From a bacterium (GTDB taxonomy: Bacteria > Vulcanimicrobiota > Vulcanimicrobiia > Vulcanimicrobiales > Vulcanimicrobiaceae), in assembly GCA_021832345.1 (NCBI GenBank), contig JAKBKY010000007.1, positions 62,001 through 126,000 on the forward strand: 64,000 bases of DNA, read 5' to 3'. This document shows positions 52,901 through 62,102 of the stretch, piece by piece (position 1 is the first letter of the stretch; every line of letters starts with the position of its first letter). Below the pieces are notes generated by a model. The model was not told the origin of the DNA, searched no databases, and worked only from the letters and a program-made list of their open reading frames with translations. The position numbers and the translations under genes were made by a program.

Positions 52901-53422
52901 GTGAGCGGTTTACGCATGAGAATCGCAATTCCCCTGGTATCTCTGGGGTTTCTGGCAGTATGCGGGCTGTACGCTCGCTCGAGCGCGATGTCGACGCCGT
53001 ACGTCAGCGCCGCCTCCCCGCAAGATGCGGGGAGATACCTCGTTATCGTCGGCGGCTGCAACGACTGCCATACCCCGGGTTGGGACCAGTCTCAGGGCCG
53101 TCTTCCGGAGTCGAAGTGGCTTCTGGGGAGCGACGTGGGTTTCCGCGGGCCCTGGGGCACGTCGTATCCGGCAAACCTGCGGCTGTTTGTCGCTCATACC
53201 TCAGAGGCGAAGTGGTTGCGCCTCGCACATGCGGGCATGGGTGACCCACCGATGCCGTGGGCGAATCTGCATGCCCTGAGCACGAGGGACGCGCGAGCGA
53301 TCTACGCATTCGTGAAAGCCTTGGGCCCGGCCGGGGTCGAGGCCGCAGCCTATGTTCCGCCCAATCGCGAGCCGACGACGCCGTACATCGTCTTCGAACC
53401 CCGGCAACCCGCCCGGCCGTGA
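52901..53422 (+). CDS. c-type cytochrome paired with a CopD-like membrane protein
   Basis: A 173-residue exported monohaem cytochrome: signal sequence RIAIPLVSLGFLAVCGLYA, haem site GGCNDCHTPG at about residue 52, and PPMPWANL providing the Met ligand. GAGGGGG lies 9 bases before GTG 52901; ATG 52916 is an alternative that still keeps the signal. The next gene encodes a four-to-five-helix CopD/DUF2269-like protein, so the two may form a membrane redox pair. Expressed from the TGTAAC repeat promoter. Confidence 0.85.
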   Translation: MSGLRMRIAIPLVSLGFLAVCGLYARSSAMSTPYVSAASPQDAGRYLVIVGGCNDCHTPGWDQSQGRLPESKWLLGSDVGFRGPWGTSYPANLRLFVAHTSEAKWLRLAHAGMGDPPMPWANLHALSTRDARAIYAFVKALGPAGVEAAAYVPPNREPTTPYIVFEPRQPARP

Positions 53423-53434
53423 GGAACTCCGATC

Positions 53435-54016
53435 GTGACGGCGACAGCCGAGGTCCAGCCGCTCTTCTCGCCGCTTCCACTTCACCGGCAACTGATGTGG
53501 TGGACGGTCGCCTTCCCCGTCGTCATGATCGTCGCGCTCGTCGAGCGCAGCTTCTATCTGCTCAACTGGATCCACGTACTCTCGGGAGCGCTCTGGACCG
53601 GCGCCGACCTCTTCATGGGCTTCGTCCTCGGGCCGGTTCTCAGAAGCCTCGACATGCGCGCGCGCACGGCGGTCATCGCCTATCTCGTGCCGCGCACGCT
53701 GCTCTACTTTCCGATGGTCTCGCTCACCACGGGCACGGCCGGCTGGCTGTTGGCTTCATGGCTGGGTTTCCTTGTTCCCGGCCACGCGCAGTTCCCGTGG
53801 GCGATCGTCGCCTTGGCCCTCGTGACGATCATGACGATCCAAGGGCTGGGCGTTATGCTCCCAAACAGCTTGCGCATCTGGAGCGAGCTACGGCTCCCCG
53901 AGCCGGATCGCGAGCGCATCGTGCGACTCAATCGCACCAACATCGTCTTAGCCGGCGTGCAAGGCGTCATGCAGGTCGTCATCATCGTGGTCATGGCCCA
54001 CTTCGTGGTTGGCTGA
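53435..54016 (+). CDS. CopD/DUF2269-like integral membrane protein
   Basis: A 193-residue protein with about five helices. The first conserved segment, SFYLLNWIHVLSGALWTGADLFMG, has the WxHxxxGxxWxG pattern of CopD, DUF2269 and the membrane part of PuuD urate oxidase, in which the His may bind haem. It begins 12 bases after the cytochrome c stop. In PuuD a similar membrane domain is fused to a cytochrome c, so this pair may be a split oxidase-like unit; substrate unknown. The start is GTG 53435. Confidence 0.72.
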   Translation: MTATAEVQPLFSPLPLHRQLMWWTVAFPVVMIVALVERSFYLLNWIHVLSGALWTGADLFMGFVLGPVLRSLDMRARTAVIAYLVPRTLLYFPMVSLTTGTAGWLLASWLGFLVPGHAQFPWAIVALALVTIMTIQGLGVMLPNSLRIWSELRLPEPDRERIVRLNRTNIVLAGVQGVMQVVIIVVMAHFVVG

Positions 54017-54071
54017 AATGCTCCCGTAACCCGAGCATTCCGCTTTCTAGCGCGGTGTAAGCGCATTCATC

Positions 54072-54239
54072 TTTACGAACCTGCGCGAGAAGCTGATCAA
54101 GATCGGTGCCAAGGTCGTCAGCCACGGTCGCTATGTCGCGTTCCAGATGGCCGAGATTGCGATCTCACGGCAGTTGTTTGCTGCGATCATGCAGCGCATT
54201 GCTGCTTTGCGATCGCCTCCCATGGCAACGGCAACATGA
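54072..54239 (+). pseudogene. C-terminal relic of an IS1380-type transposase
   Basis: The 55 codons read FTNLREKLIKIGAKVVSHGR then YVAFQMAEIAISRQLFAAIM and end QRIAALRSP...stop. This is the conserved ending of IS1380-family DDE transposases, where the strand IGAKVVSHGRYV.FQMAE is diagnostic. Nothing upstream continues it; the membrane protein gene ends 55 bases before. A fossil that marks an older insertion next to the IS607 element. Confidence 0.7.
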
Positions 54240-54421
54240 GCACCCCGGAGTCTATGTAGGCCGGGAAAACGACGGGAGAACTGCGCCCTTTTGCGCACCC
54301 AATCGGCTTTTCGGCGCTCGGTAGCGCATACGTCCGTCGCCCGCGTTCCCATGGGCGTCCAAACCGTTCCTGATTCCATAGGCGTTTATTCTACGCCATG
54401 GAGCCGCGTGAACCATAGGGT

Positions 54422-55891
54422 TCACGACGCCGGCCGAACGCGTGTTGCCGGCGATTCGCGCCCGGGAGTTCCACCCGGCTGAACGGATTGATCGCTCGCC
54501 CGCGGGCGTTGCACGAATGCAGCCGCACACCTGCGAGGATCGCCTTGCGACGACCGCTCTGCGCTTTTCCGCGGACGCTCCGTTTCCTTCGCCTTGATCG
54601 ACACATGTCCGCACCCATCTTTGCAAGTCGATGCGGAGTGACCTCGATTGCTAGAAACGTACCTGTCTCGAAACTTCTGTGCACGGCGCGCCAGCACCAG
54701 CGCCGCCGCGAGATGCACGCTCAAGCCGTACCGGCGAGCGTACTTCTGACGGCCGATCTTTGAGCTATAGGCCGGATTGACGTGCAGCACCTCGACCCCG
54801 GCATCGTACGCGCGAGCGACGAGCGTTCGCTCGAACGCGCGATAGGCGAATGAGGAGAGCATCCGCTGTGTTCGCGAGCTCGCGTACGAGAGTTGTGCCT
54901 TCTTCTTCGCAAAATCCAACCGCTCGATCGAGATCGGGTTGCCGGCATGCACGGCATAGCCGACGATCTCCTTAATACAACCGGCAATCGCCGTCTTGGC
55001 TTGATGCGACGAGGCGCCTTGCAACGCCAAGAGCAGGTTGAACGATTTGACGATATTGCCGAAGCGGTCGGTCTCCGATACGGAAGCAAAGCCGACGTTG
55101 AGGTCGACGCCGATGCAGCCCATGACGAGTCGTGATTGTACCGGTTTCTCGAGCGCCTTGGTGCCGGCGAACATGCGCCAGCCTTTCGCATCCCGTAGGA
55201 AACGGTAGGAGATCGCTTGTTTCAAGCGGAGCGCTGTGGCCAGGTGCTCCGCACCATAGGCAAACCGAACCTCGAAAGAAACGTACCGCCGAACGGGGCC
55301 GTTTAAGCGAAGACGCACCGCGAAGCGATCGTCGCCCAGATGGGTGAGCACGCAGCCTTGGCAGCCTGCCGTTTCGTCTTTTGAGCCGAGCACGAAGAAC
55401 TGCGAAGTACGCTTGGTTTTCCAGGCATTCCGCCACTGCGCGTGCGAGACGAAGCCGTTCTCTTCCAGATGGTGCTGCGCATTGAAGAGCCTCCGCGAGC
55501 CAAAGCACAGACGCGGCTCGGAGGCTTCTTGAAGCGCATCGAGCCGCGTCCGCAAAGAGGCCATCCGGCGCTTCATGTGATGAATCTTCGCCGGCTTTGC
55601 TTCGCTCTTGATCTTCCCGGCAACCGCTTTGATTCGATGCTTCAGATCCGTGATCCGGCCAGGACGCAACTCGCGAATCGACAATTCCATGCCGTCCAGC
55701 GTAAACTTCACCGCATTGTACTGCCGCGACGTCAACTTGGAATCGCACATGAACTGCGGCTTGGAGATCGTTCTCCCCGCACGTCGCTGGGCATGGAGCG
55801 TACGCAGTGCACGCCCGAAAAGGTCGCCGTACGCGTCGAGCGCGCAAGTGGGCTCGTCATCGAGGGCAATCCGCGATTGATAGGTTCTCAT
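54422..55891 (-). CDS. tnpB: TnpB-family protein of the IS607 element, zinc-finger-less with atypical RuvC-III
   Basis: A 489-residue protein. RuvC-I GCIGVDLNVGFASVSETD; RuvC-II PISIERLDFAKKKAQL; then VNPAYSSKIGRQKYARRYGL then SVHLAAALVLARRAQKFRD. In this TnpB branch the zinc-finger cysteines are absent and the usual RuvC-III Asp (DxNAA) is replaced by SVHLAAA, so a His may occupy the third metal position. The last 90 residues are low-complexity Arg/Ser/Pro and likely reflect read-through of the guide-RNA region. Overlaps the tnpA stop by four bases. Confidence 0.85.
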   Translation of the reverse strand: MRTYQSRIALDDEPTCALDAYGDLFGRALRTLHAQRRAGRTISKPQFMCDSKLTSRQYNAVKFTLDGMELSIRELRPGRITDLKHRIKAVAGKIKSEAKPAKIHHMKRRMASLRTRLDALQEASEPRLCFGSRRLFNAQHHLEENGFVSHAQWRNAWKTKRTSQFFVLGSKDETAGCQGCVLTHLGDDRFAVRLRLNGPVRRYVSFEVRFAYGAEHLATALRLKQAISYRFLRDAKGWRMFAGTKALEKPVQSRLVMGCIGVDLNVGFASVSETDRFGNIVKSFNLLLALQGASSHQAKTAIAGCIKEIVGYAVHAGNPISIERLDFAKKKAQLSYASSRTQRMLSSFAYRAFERTLVARAYDAGVEVLHVNPAYSSKIGRQKYARRYGLSVHLAAALVLARRAQKFRDRYVSSNRGHSASTCKDGCGHVSIKAKETERPRKSAERSSQGDPRRCAAAFVQRPRASDQSVQPGGTPGRESPATRVRPAS

Positions 55892-56469
55892 TCGTTTGCC
55901 GCCTGACGCGCCAACGCACGTTCGATACTGATGGCCCGATTACGCGCCGAACGCCGCCCGTACAAACGCGCACAAAAACTCGTGAGAACCGCAATCATGT
56001 CGTGTACGAGATCGTCGTTCATCTCAGTCGAGTCCACGACGATGAGGTGTCTATTGGATGACGCAAGTGCAGCTTCAAGATACTCCGAGCCAAATCGGGC
56101 GAAACGGTCGCGATGCTCGACAACGATGGCGCTGATTGCGCTATTCGAGAGTAGCCGTAGAAGTTTGCGGCGCTTGCCGTTGAGCCCCGAGCCGACTTCG
56201 GCAACGGTTTCGACGACGTGGAGATCGTGCTCGGCGGCATAGTGCGATAGCCGGGCCAACTGCCGATCCAGATCGTTGCGCTGATCGTGGTTGCTCACGC
56301 GCGCATAGAGCGCGACGGCCGCAGGTTTTTCCTCCATCGGAACCTCAACGAGAATCGTTCCGCTGGGCGTCTTGCACCACGAAACCGGCATCGCGTTCTC
56401 TTTCGTCCAACGCCAGGCAGTCGTGTACGAAATGCCTTGACGCTGTGCCCATTCCGCTAACTTCACCAA
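55888..56469 (-). CDS. tnpA: IS607-family serine recombinase TnpA
   Basis: A 193-residue protein: MerR-like HTH at the N-terminus (KLAEWAQRQGISYTTAWRWT), then a serine-recombinase catalytic domain with ALYARVSNHDQRNDLDRQLA (nucleophile S59), EVGSGLNGKRRKLLRLL and VEHRDRFARFGSEYLE. The DNA-binding domain preceding the catalytic domain is the mark of IS607 transposases. Complete and apparently active. Confidence 0.93.
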   Translation of the reverse strand: MVKLAEWAQRQGISYTTAWRWTKENAMPVSWCKTPSGTILVEVPMEEKPAAVALYARVSNHDQRNDLDRQLARLSHYAAEHDLHVVETVAEVGSGLNGKRRKLLRLLSNSAISAIVVEHRDRFARFGSEYLEAALASSNRHLIVVDSTEMNDDLVHDMIAVLTSFCARLYGRRSARNRAISIERALARQAANE

Positions 56470-56673
56470 TTCATTGTCTCATAGGAACATACGTTCGTCT
56501 AGATGCGCTTAGCTTTCCCGCAGCAGTTGCCAACCCCGAATCACATCGCCGGGCCGAGCCTCGCAAGGCCGGAAACCGGCAATCTGGCATCGAAAGGCGC
56601 GGAATACCCCATCAACTGTCTGCTGCTCCGTCCACGCGGTGGTATGCGGCGTTCGCCAGGGAGGAACGCAACC

Positions 56674-57249
56674 ATGCCGATTACGACGATCGATCCACGA
56701 TCGGCCCTCGTGGTCATCGATATCCAAAAGGGCATCCTGACTCAGCCGACCGTTCACGACTCGCGGGCCGTCATCGACAATGTGGCGACACTAGCAAAGA
56801 CCTTTCGCGAGAAGCGGTTACCCGTCGTGCTCGTACGCGTGGGCTGGTCTGCAGACTTTGGAGATACGCTCAAAGCGCGCGTCGAATCGCCACGGCCTAC
56901 AGGCGCCGTAGCCGCCGACTTCATGGAGTATGTCGACGCGCTCGACGTCGATCCGGCCCGCGACATCCTCATATTCAAACGTCAGTGGGGAGCATTTTAC
57001 GGAACGGATCTGGACCTGCAGCTTCGCCGCCGCGGCGTTACGAATATCGTGCTCTGTGGCATTGCGACCAGCATCGGCGTCGAGTCTACGGCTCGCGACG
57101 CATTCGAGCGCGGGTATAATCTCACGTTTGCAGCAGATGCGATGAGCGACAGAAGCGTGGAGGCTCACGACCGCGCGTTACAGATCATCTTTCCGCGCAT
57201 CGGCGAGATAGGTACTACTGCAGATATCCTCGCGAAGCTGCCCGTCTGA
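56674..57249 (+). CDS. Isochorismatase-family hydrolase with Gly at the nucleophile position
   Basis: A 191-residue protein from ATG 56674 (GGAGG 10 bases upstream). ALVVIDIQKGIL supplies the conserved Asp and FKRQWGAFYGTDLD the Lys region. NIVLCGIATSIGVESTARDA has Gly where cysteine hydrolases (nicotinamidase, N-carbamoylsarcosine amidase) have the nucleophilic Cys (CVESTAR), as in true isochorismatases that also lack it. It may therefore hydrolyse a vinyl ether, or the nearby Cys may be used; the substrate is unknown. Its last 72 bases overlap the convergent regulator gene. Confidence 0.85.
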   Translation: MPITTIDPRSALVVIDIQKGILTQPTVHDSRAVIDNVATLAKTFREKRLPVVLVRVGWSADFGDTLKARVESPRPTGAVAADFMEYVDALDVDPARDILIFKRQWGAFYGTDLDLQLRRRGVTNIVLCGIATSIGVESTARDAFERGYNLTFAADAMSDRSVEAHDRALQIIFPRIGEIGTTADILAKLPV

Positions 57250-59904
57250 GGGCAACCGCCCCGTTAGCTCGGCTGGTGCTCGGTCATAGTTTCGATCAAC
57301 GGCAGTTACTGCTCTTGCGGCGCGTGCGCGCAAGGCACGTATGCGTTCCGTTGCCGGGGCACCCCACGATGCGGGCACATCGATATCCTCGGGAAGGTCG
57401 CCAAAGAGCACCGTAATGGCGCGGATGGCGGCAACGGAGCCGCGCTCGGCAAGTTCGATATATCGCTCCGCAACGTCGAGATCGACGCATGCGATCTCTG
57501 GGGAGAGCGCATAGTCTCCGGCTGTCGCCACGATCAGCTCCTTGCTCCGCGTGTGCTCGCGTACGCGGTTCACGCAGACCCTCAATGCGTTGAATGCGGT
57601 GTCTTCATCATGCACCGGCCAGAACGCATCGGCCAGTTCCATGCGTTGAACGGACTGCCCCCGAGCAGCGAGCAACAAAACGAGCTCGAGTTCTCGCTTT
57701 CCCAGGCGCAGTACCTCGCCGTTGCGGCGCAGGCGCCGGCGGAGGAGATCAACGTGGACGCATTTACGCGCCCGCTCCCCGGCTTCTCGGAACCGTTGAA
57801 CAAAGCGCGTCAGAGAACCGCACGTTACGTGATGTTCGCGGACCGCCGCGAGGGCCTCTCGATATGCAAGGAAGTCGCAACGCTCTCCATACCGCAAGGC
57901 TTCGTCGAGCAGAGCGATTCGTTCGGGATCGAAGCACGCCAGCGCGGTATATGCCAGCGTAACCCCCCAAAAACTGCGGGTCGCACCGGCGATTCTACAC
58001 GCCTCCTCGAGCGCAGCGAACGCTTCGTTCTCCTCCGGCACGGCAGCAGCGTACATCATACGTAGGGAGAAAACGTCGCCCATGGTGCGCTCCGCTCCAC
58101 TCCACGGCAATCCCCATGACGCATCGAGCATTTGCTGCGCTTCGCATGCGGCGAGATCATCGGGAACAAAAGGATCGCGCAGCAGCGCCAGCAGTTCCGT
58201 ACGATATCGCTCGAGCGCTTCATCGTCGCCAAACAGCCATGCCATCCATATGGCTTTCCCCAACGCGATCCTGGCATGCGTGGGATAGCGCGTTCTGCGC
58301 GCCGCGGCAACCATCCGCTCGATCGATGCTGTCGCGAGACCGGGTCTACCGCGCAAGAAGGCCATGCGCGCTTCGGTCGTATAGTGCTCGGTCAGCACAA
58401 TGTCGGAACGCGAGATAGCAGAGCCGTAACGCTGCCAGAACTCTGCATCGTCGTACTCGTTCCCATTGCTGATCGCACCATATGCACGAAAGAGGGCAAT
58501 GAACGCACATGCATCGTCGTTATCAGTCGTTGTTCCGTCATGGAGCCGCGATATCTCAAAGGAATCGAGCAGGCGAAATGCCTCCTGCCATTCTCCGCGA
58601 TCGGCGAGATGATAGCAAGCAATCGCGATGCACGCAGCGCGCGTCTCCAAGGGAACGCTCTGGGGAAGTCGCGCAACGATCTCGCGCACCTCTCCCGCGA
58701 GTGGGCCGAAGCGATTCTCCCAATAGATGGACGACAGCGCCCAAAGCTCCGGAAAGCGGATGAGGACGCTGCGCCCCAAGCGTTCGAGCACTGCAAGATA
58801 CCGCGGTTCCGGGAGGTTCATCGTGCCCGTGCCCATGCGAACGAGCGCGTGGGCGGCTTCGTCTTCGTCACCACGTTGCAGATGTAGCTCCGCGCATCGC
58901 AGATGATCCCCACGACGCCGCGCATTCGCAATAACTCCTCCCAGGGTGTCGTCGAACGTCGCTCCATGCAGGCGTGCGATCGCCGCACGAGCTATCGGAT
59001 GCAGCTCGTAGGTTCCGTCGATGCGTCGCGTCAGAAACGGTACGGCGCTCACCAAACGATCGGCGAAAGCCCGCGCCAGGAGCGCATCGCTGCCTTCGGC
59101 GAGATCTTCTGCACGAGGCTGTTTGATCGCAGCGCAGCGAACCGCTCCGATACGTAGGTCTTCCGGCAGCGAGCGCAACAACTGCTCGAGCAGCATGTCA
59201 GCGAGCTCCTGCGGTGAATTTCCGCCTCCCACCAGACCGTGTATGTCGCTACCTTCACGCATGTATCGTGCCACTTGCGTTGCAGCGAACGGCCAGCCGC
59301 CCGTCCAGGCATACAGGTGATTGATCTCCCCGGAAGAGACCGCACTGCCGGCGAAGAGTGCCGCGAACTCCCTCATCGAGAAGAGCAGTTGCTGCTCACG
59401 CACGGCGATGTTTTCGTGCGGGAACAAGGCATCACTCCAGCGCAGAGGAACGTCGTTGCGACTGCACAACACCAACGAGCCGCGCGGGCGCTTCGCGAAC
59501 AGCGTCGCCAGCAATGCGAGCGCTTCCCTATGCGCGACGATCTCTTCGACATTTTCGACGATCAAGACGCCGCATTCCGGAAACACCTCCCAGAGCTGTT
59601 CAAGGTATGCCCGTCGATCGTCAACGCTCGAGAACGCGAGAGACATCGCCTCGTCCTTGATGCGCCTGCCATGCTCTCCGGCGAGCATTGAGAACGCTGC
59701 GATCAAGCGTTGCGCCAGCGCGACGGTCTCGCGTACTCCCAGACAATCACAGACCGCGCTCTTCGGAAAGCGGCGGGCGATCTGCGCCGCCATGAAGGAC
59801 TTGCCGAAGCCCGCCGGTGCGACCAAGCGATAGACTTTAGCCTCGCAGGCGACGAGCGCGTCAATGAGATCGCGCTCGACGATATATGGCGACGTAACGA
59901 TCAT
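57178..59904 (-). CDS. STAND-type ATPase regulator with winged-helix (SARP-like) C-terminus
   Basis: A 908-residue protein. P-loop VAPAGFGKSFMAAQIARRF at about residue 30, Walker B-like GVLIVENVEEI, and the MalT-like motifs LVLCSRNDVPLRW and WTGGWPFAATQVARY, then about 400 residues of helical repeats. The OmpR-type winged helix lies near residues 720-815 (LLRRRLRRNGEVLRLGKREL, ADAFWPVHDEDTAFNALRVC). It resembles MalT/SARP hybrids that sense a ligand and activate transcription. ATG 59904 overlaps the stop of the upstream regulator (ATGA), so the two are co-translated and may form a complex. Confidence 0.85.
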   Translation of the reverse strand: MIVTSPYIVERDLIDALVACEAKVYRLVAPAGFGKSFMAAQIARRFPKSAVCDCLGVRETVALAQRLIAAFSMLAGEHGRRIKDEAMSLAFSSVDDRRAYLEQLWEVFPECGVLIVENVEEIVAHREALALLATLFAKRPRGSLVLCSRNDVPLRWSDALFPHENIAVREQQLLFSMREFAALFAGSAVSSGEINHLYAWTGGWPFAATQVARYMREGSDIHGLVGGGNSPQELADMLLEQLLRSLPEDLRIGAVRCAAIKQPRAEDLAEGSDALLARAFADRLVSAVPFLTRRIDGTYELHPIARAAIARLHGATFDDTLGGVIANARRRGDHLRCAELHLQRGDEDEAAHALVRMGTGTMNLPEPRYLAVLERLGRSVLIRFPELWALSSIYWENRFGPLAGEVREIVARLPQSVPLETRAACIAIACYHLADRGEWQEAFRLLDSFEISRLHDGTTTDNDDACAFIALFRAYGAISNGNEYDDAEFWQRYGSAISRSDIVLTEHYTTEARMAFLRGRPGLATASIERMVAAARRTRYPTHARIALGKAIWMAWLFGDDEALERYRTELLALLRDPFVPDDLAACEAQQMLDASWGLPWSGAERTMGDVFSLRMMYAAAVPEENEAFAALEEACRIAGATRSFWGVTLAYTALACFDPERIALLDEALRYGERCDFLAYREALAAVREHHVTCGSLTRFVQRFREAGERARKCVHVDLLRRRLRRNGEVLRLGKRELELVLLLAARGQSVQRMELADAFWPVHDEDTAFNALRVCVNRVREHTRSKELIVATAGDYALSPEIACVDLDVAERYIELAERGSVAAIRAITVLFGDLPEDIDVPASWGAPATERIRALRARAARAVTAVDRNYDRAPAELTGRLPSDGQLREDICSSTYLADARKDDL

Positions 59905-62102
59905 TGCCGAAAGCGCTCTGCAAGAGTACGCAGAGCGAGCGACGGTACGGCGCCGAGTTCGTTGCGTACCACCTGCGCGAAGCGCTCGTACGCGACGATG
60001 GCTGCTCGTGCGTCTCCTTCCAACGCAGAGCTGCGCATCACCAACTCGCAACCGTACTCGTCGCAAGAATCGGTAGCCAGCAGGTCGAGGCCGAGTGCGC
60101 GCAACTCTTGCGCATCACGGCAAGCAAGCGAGGACTCCGCCAGGGCGCGCACAAGTTCGTGTCTGAGGGCGTTTAAGCGCGCCTCGATCGGGGCGAACCA
60201 TTCGGCGCTGCACAGCCGCGGCGGACGCGCTGTTCTCACCAGGCTCCGGAATCGGCGAAGTCGCTCGATGTTCCCGTCTGCTATGACGGCACTCAACGCG
60301 GCGATAAGCTCCACCAGGTCTACCGTGGCTTCCCTCGACAGCGCATAGCGGCCATCCCGGAAACTCACCGTCTCCGGATATCCTATGCGCGCGCGCAGCC
60401 GCGAGACGGCGACCTTGAGGGCGCGCCGTGCCGACTCGCTATCGTGATCGGGCCAGATGCTCTCGGCCAATCGTTGCGCATTCATGGCTCGGTCGGGAGC
60501 CGCGGCCAACGTGAAGATCACGGCACATTCTCGCTGGGAGCAACTCAGCACAATGCCGTTCTTGCGAACCTCCCCTCTGAAGAGCGCTATCTCGATCGTT
60601 GCGTGGCCGCGCTCGCGATTTGCCAGCATACACGCCGCATCTTCCATAAAGCGATCGCCGATCGCGAACGCCAAGCGCGAAGCGTCTTCGGTCCGCCGCG
60701 TGCCATTCGCCGGCGAGCCGGTGAGCTGCAGAAGTGCGGCGAGTGCTTGCGCTCGCACGCTCGGTTCTTCTTGTTTTGGCGGGATAGGAATGCGCGGTAC
60801 GTCACCTCCGAGGAATATCGTCACGAGCGCCCGCTCGGCGCGTACCTCGTATTCCAACGCCGCATCCGGCAATGCCCCCGCGATGGCGCACGCGACGCTC
60901 CAATGCTCCTCCGCGATGCCCTGGATGCCGCGCAGAGCAGCGTTGCGCGCCAACTGCGCGTGTGCCACTGCCGCGACCGCCGTGCATTCTTCCGTCAAGG
61001 CCTCCAACTCCGCCCGTATCTCAACCTCTCGATCGCCGCACATGCGATCGAGCAGTACGGAACGATAGAGCCCCAGCGTACGAATCTCGGACGACGCGTA
61101 GCCCGCGATCCGTGGATCTTCGCATGTTGCCAGAGCGGCCGTCAGGTTTCCTATCGCCATGTGCGCGCGAGCAACGCTGACAATCACGGCGGCGTACTCC
61201 GCCGGAGAGAGGGTCTGCAAGGCGACCTGTGCGATCGCCGTGGCTTCCACCAGCCGTTCATGTGGGGTGCTGCGTGCTTCTCGTTCTTTGAGCGTTGCCG
61301 CCCATAGCCGTGGATGCTGCAACAGCACCGCAAAGGGTAGTGCCGTTGCCGTGGCTCGGCCGTTCTCGCTGAGCGCGATCCCATCGAGCAGTCCTGCCGC
61401 GCGTTCGAAATACTCAGCCACGATCGCCCAGCGCGCCGCGAGCAGCGGCTCACCGCCTCGCTCGGCCGCGACCGAACGGCGCAGACAACACGCGATCATC
61501 TCTTTCCCCTGCCGCGCCCGGACGGCAGCCTTCAGCAACGGATGCACCCGCTTGCGTCCATCGGCATCGCAGAGCAGCATCGGCACGTCTTTCATCCGCG
61601 ACACCCGATCGTCTGCGAGTAGCGGTTCATAGCCCTCGCAGGCGGTCCGAAGCAGCAGCGCTTCACGCGTCCCCCTCGTGCACGGCCTCAGCACCTGCTC
61701 GTCGAGGTAGTCGTAGAGATCATCGTATGCAGCCGAGCGAAGGTCGGCCAGCGCCTCGTCGAGCACTCCCAGATGCGCCAGGCGACGGAAGTAGAGCGCC
61801 CCGGCGGGCCAGCCGCGCGTCAACTCCACGATCTGCCCAAGCGCGGTTAGCGAGAGCCCGAAGGGGGCGAAAAGCATGCGCATCTCGACTTCGTCGAAGG
61901 CGAGTTGCGAAAGACCGATGATCGTCGCTCCGTTTCGCCTCGGACGCGCGCGGGACTCCTCGATGGGAGCGCGGACCCCGTTATCGCGCAGCATCGCGGC
62001 AAACGTCGATTTACCGTAGCCCGGCGGCGCGCACAGCGCTATCGGGTGCCCTGCGCGCCGCAGCTCATTCGCCAGTTCTTGCCGACGTGGTGAAGCGATC
62101 AT
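59901..62102 (-). CDS. SARP-family regulator with P-loop and BTAD domain
   Basis: A 733-residue protein from ATG 62102. P-loop ALCAPPGYGKSTFAAML near residue 25 with a compressed STAND region (VELTRGWPAGALYFRRLA), helical repeats, then winged helix (VRKNGIVLSCSQRECAVIFT, LAESIWPDHDSESARRALKV) and a C-terminal bacterial transcriptional activation domain (ELRALGLDLLATDSCDEYGC ... AAIVAYERFAQVVRNELGAV). That order is typical of SARP regulators, which bind 11-bp direct repeats upstream of -10 boxes. It is divergent from the repeat-promoter at 62390-62485. Confidence 0.87.
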   Translation of the reverse strand: MIASPRRQELANELRRAGHPIALCAPPGYGKSTFAAMLRDNGVRAPIEESRARPRRNGATIIGLSQLAFDEVEMRMLFAPFGLSLTALGQIVELTRGWPAGALYFRRLAHLGVLDEALADLRSAAYDDLYDYLDEQVLRPCTRGTREALLLRTACEGYEPLLADDRVSRMKDVPMLLCDADGRKRVHPLLKAAVRARQGKEMIACCLRRSVAAERGGEPLLAARWAIVAEYFERAAGLLDGIALSENGRATATALPFAVLLQHPRLWAATLKEREARSTPHERLVEATAIAQVALQTLSPAEYAAVIVSVARAHMAIGNLTAALATCEDPRIAGYASSEIRTLGLYRSVLLDRMCGDREVEIRAELEALTEECTAVAAVAHAQLARNAALRGIQGIAEEHWSVACAIAGALPDAALEYEVRAERALVTIFLGGDVPRIPIPPKQEEPSVRAQALAALLQLTGSPANGTRRTEDASRLAFAIGDRFMEDAACMLANRERGHATIEIALFRGEVRKNGIVLSCSQRECAVIFTLAAAPDRAMNAQRLAESIWPDHDSESARRALKVAVSRLRARIGYPETVSFRDGRYALSREATVDLVELIAALSAVIADGNIERLRRFRSLVRTARPPRLCSAEWFAPIEARLNALRHELVRALAESSLACRDAQELRALGLDLLATDSCDEYGCELVMRSSALEGDARAAIVAYERFAQVVRNELGAVPSLALRTLAERFRQ

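Larger units (their letters stand above)
54376..56475 (-). mobile_element. IS607-family element (serine TnpA plus TnpB)
   Basis: Two overlapping minus-strand genes: an HTH/serine-resolvase TnpA and a TnpB-like protein. At the tnpB end there is a 7-bp hairpin GTGAACC-ATAG-GGTTCAC (54408-54425) and another, GGCGT/ACGCC, near 54381-54397, probably part of the element-derived guide RNA. IS607 elements have no inverted repeats or target duplication, so the boundaries given are estimates. It sits between an IS1380 relic and an isochorismatase-family gene. Confidence 0.75.
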
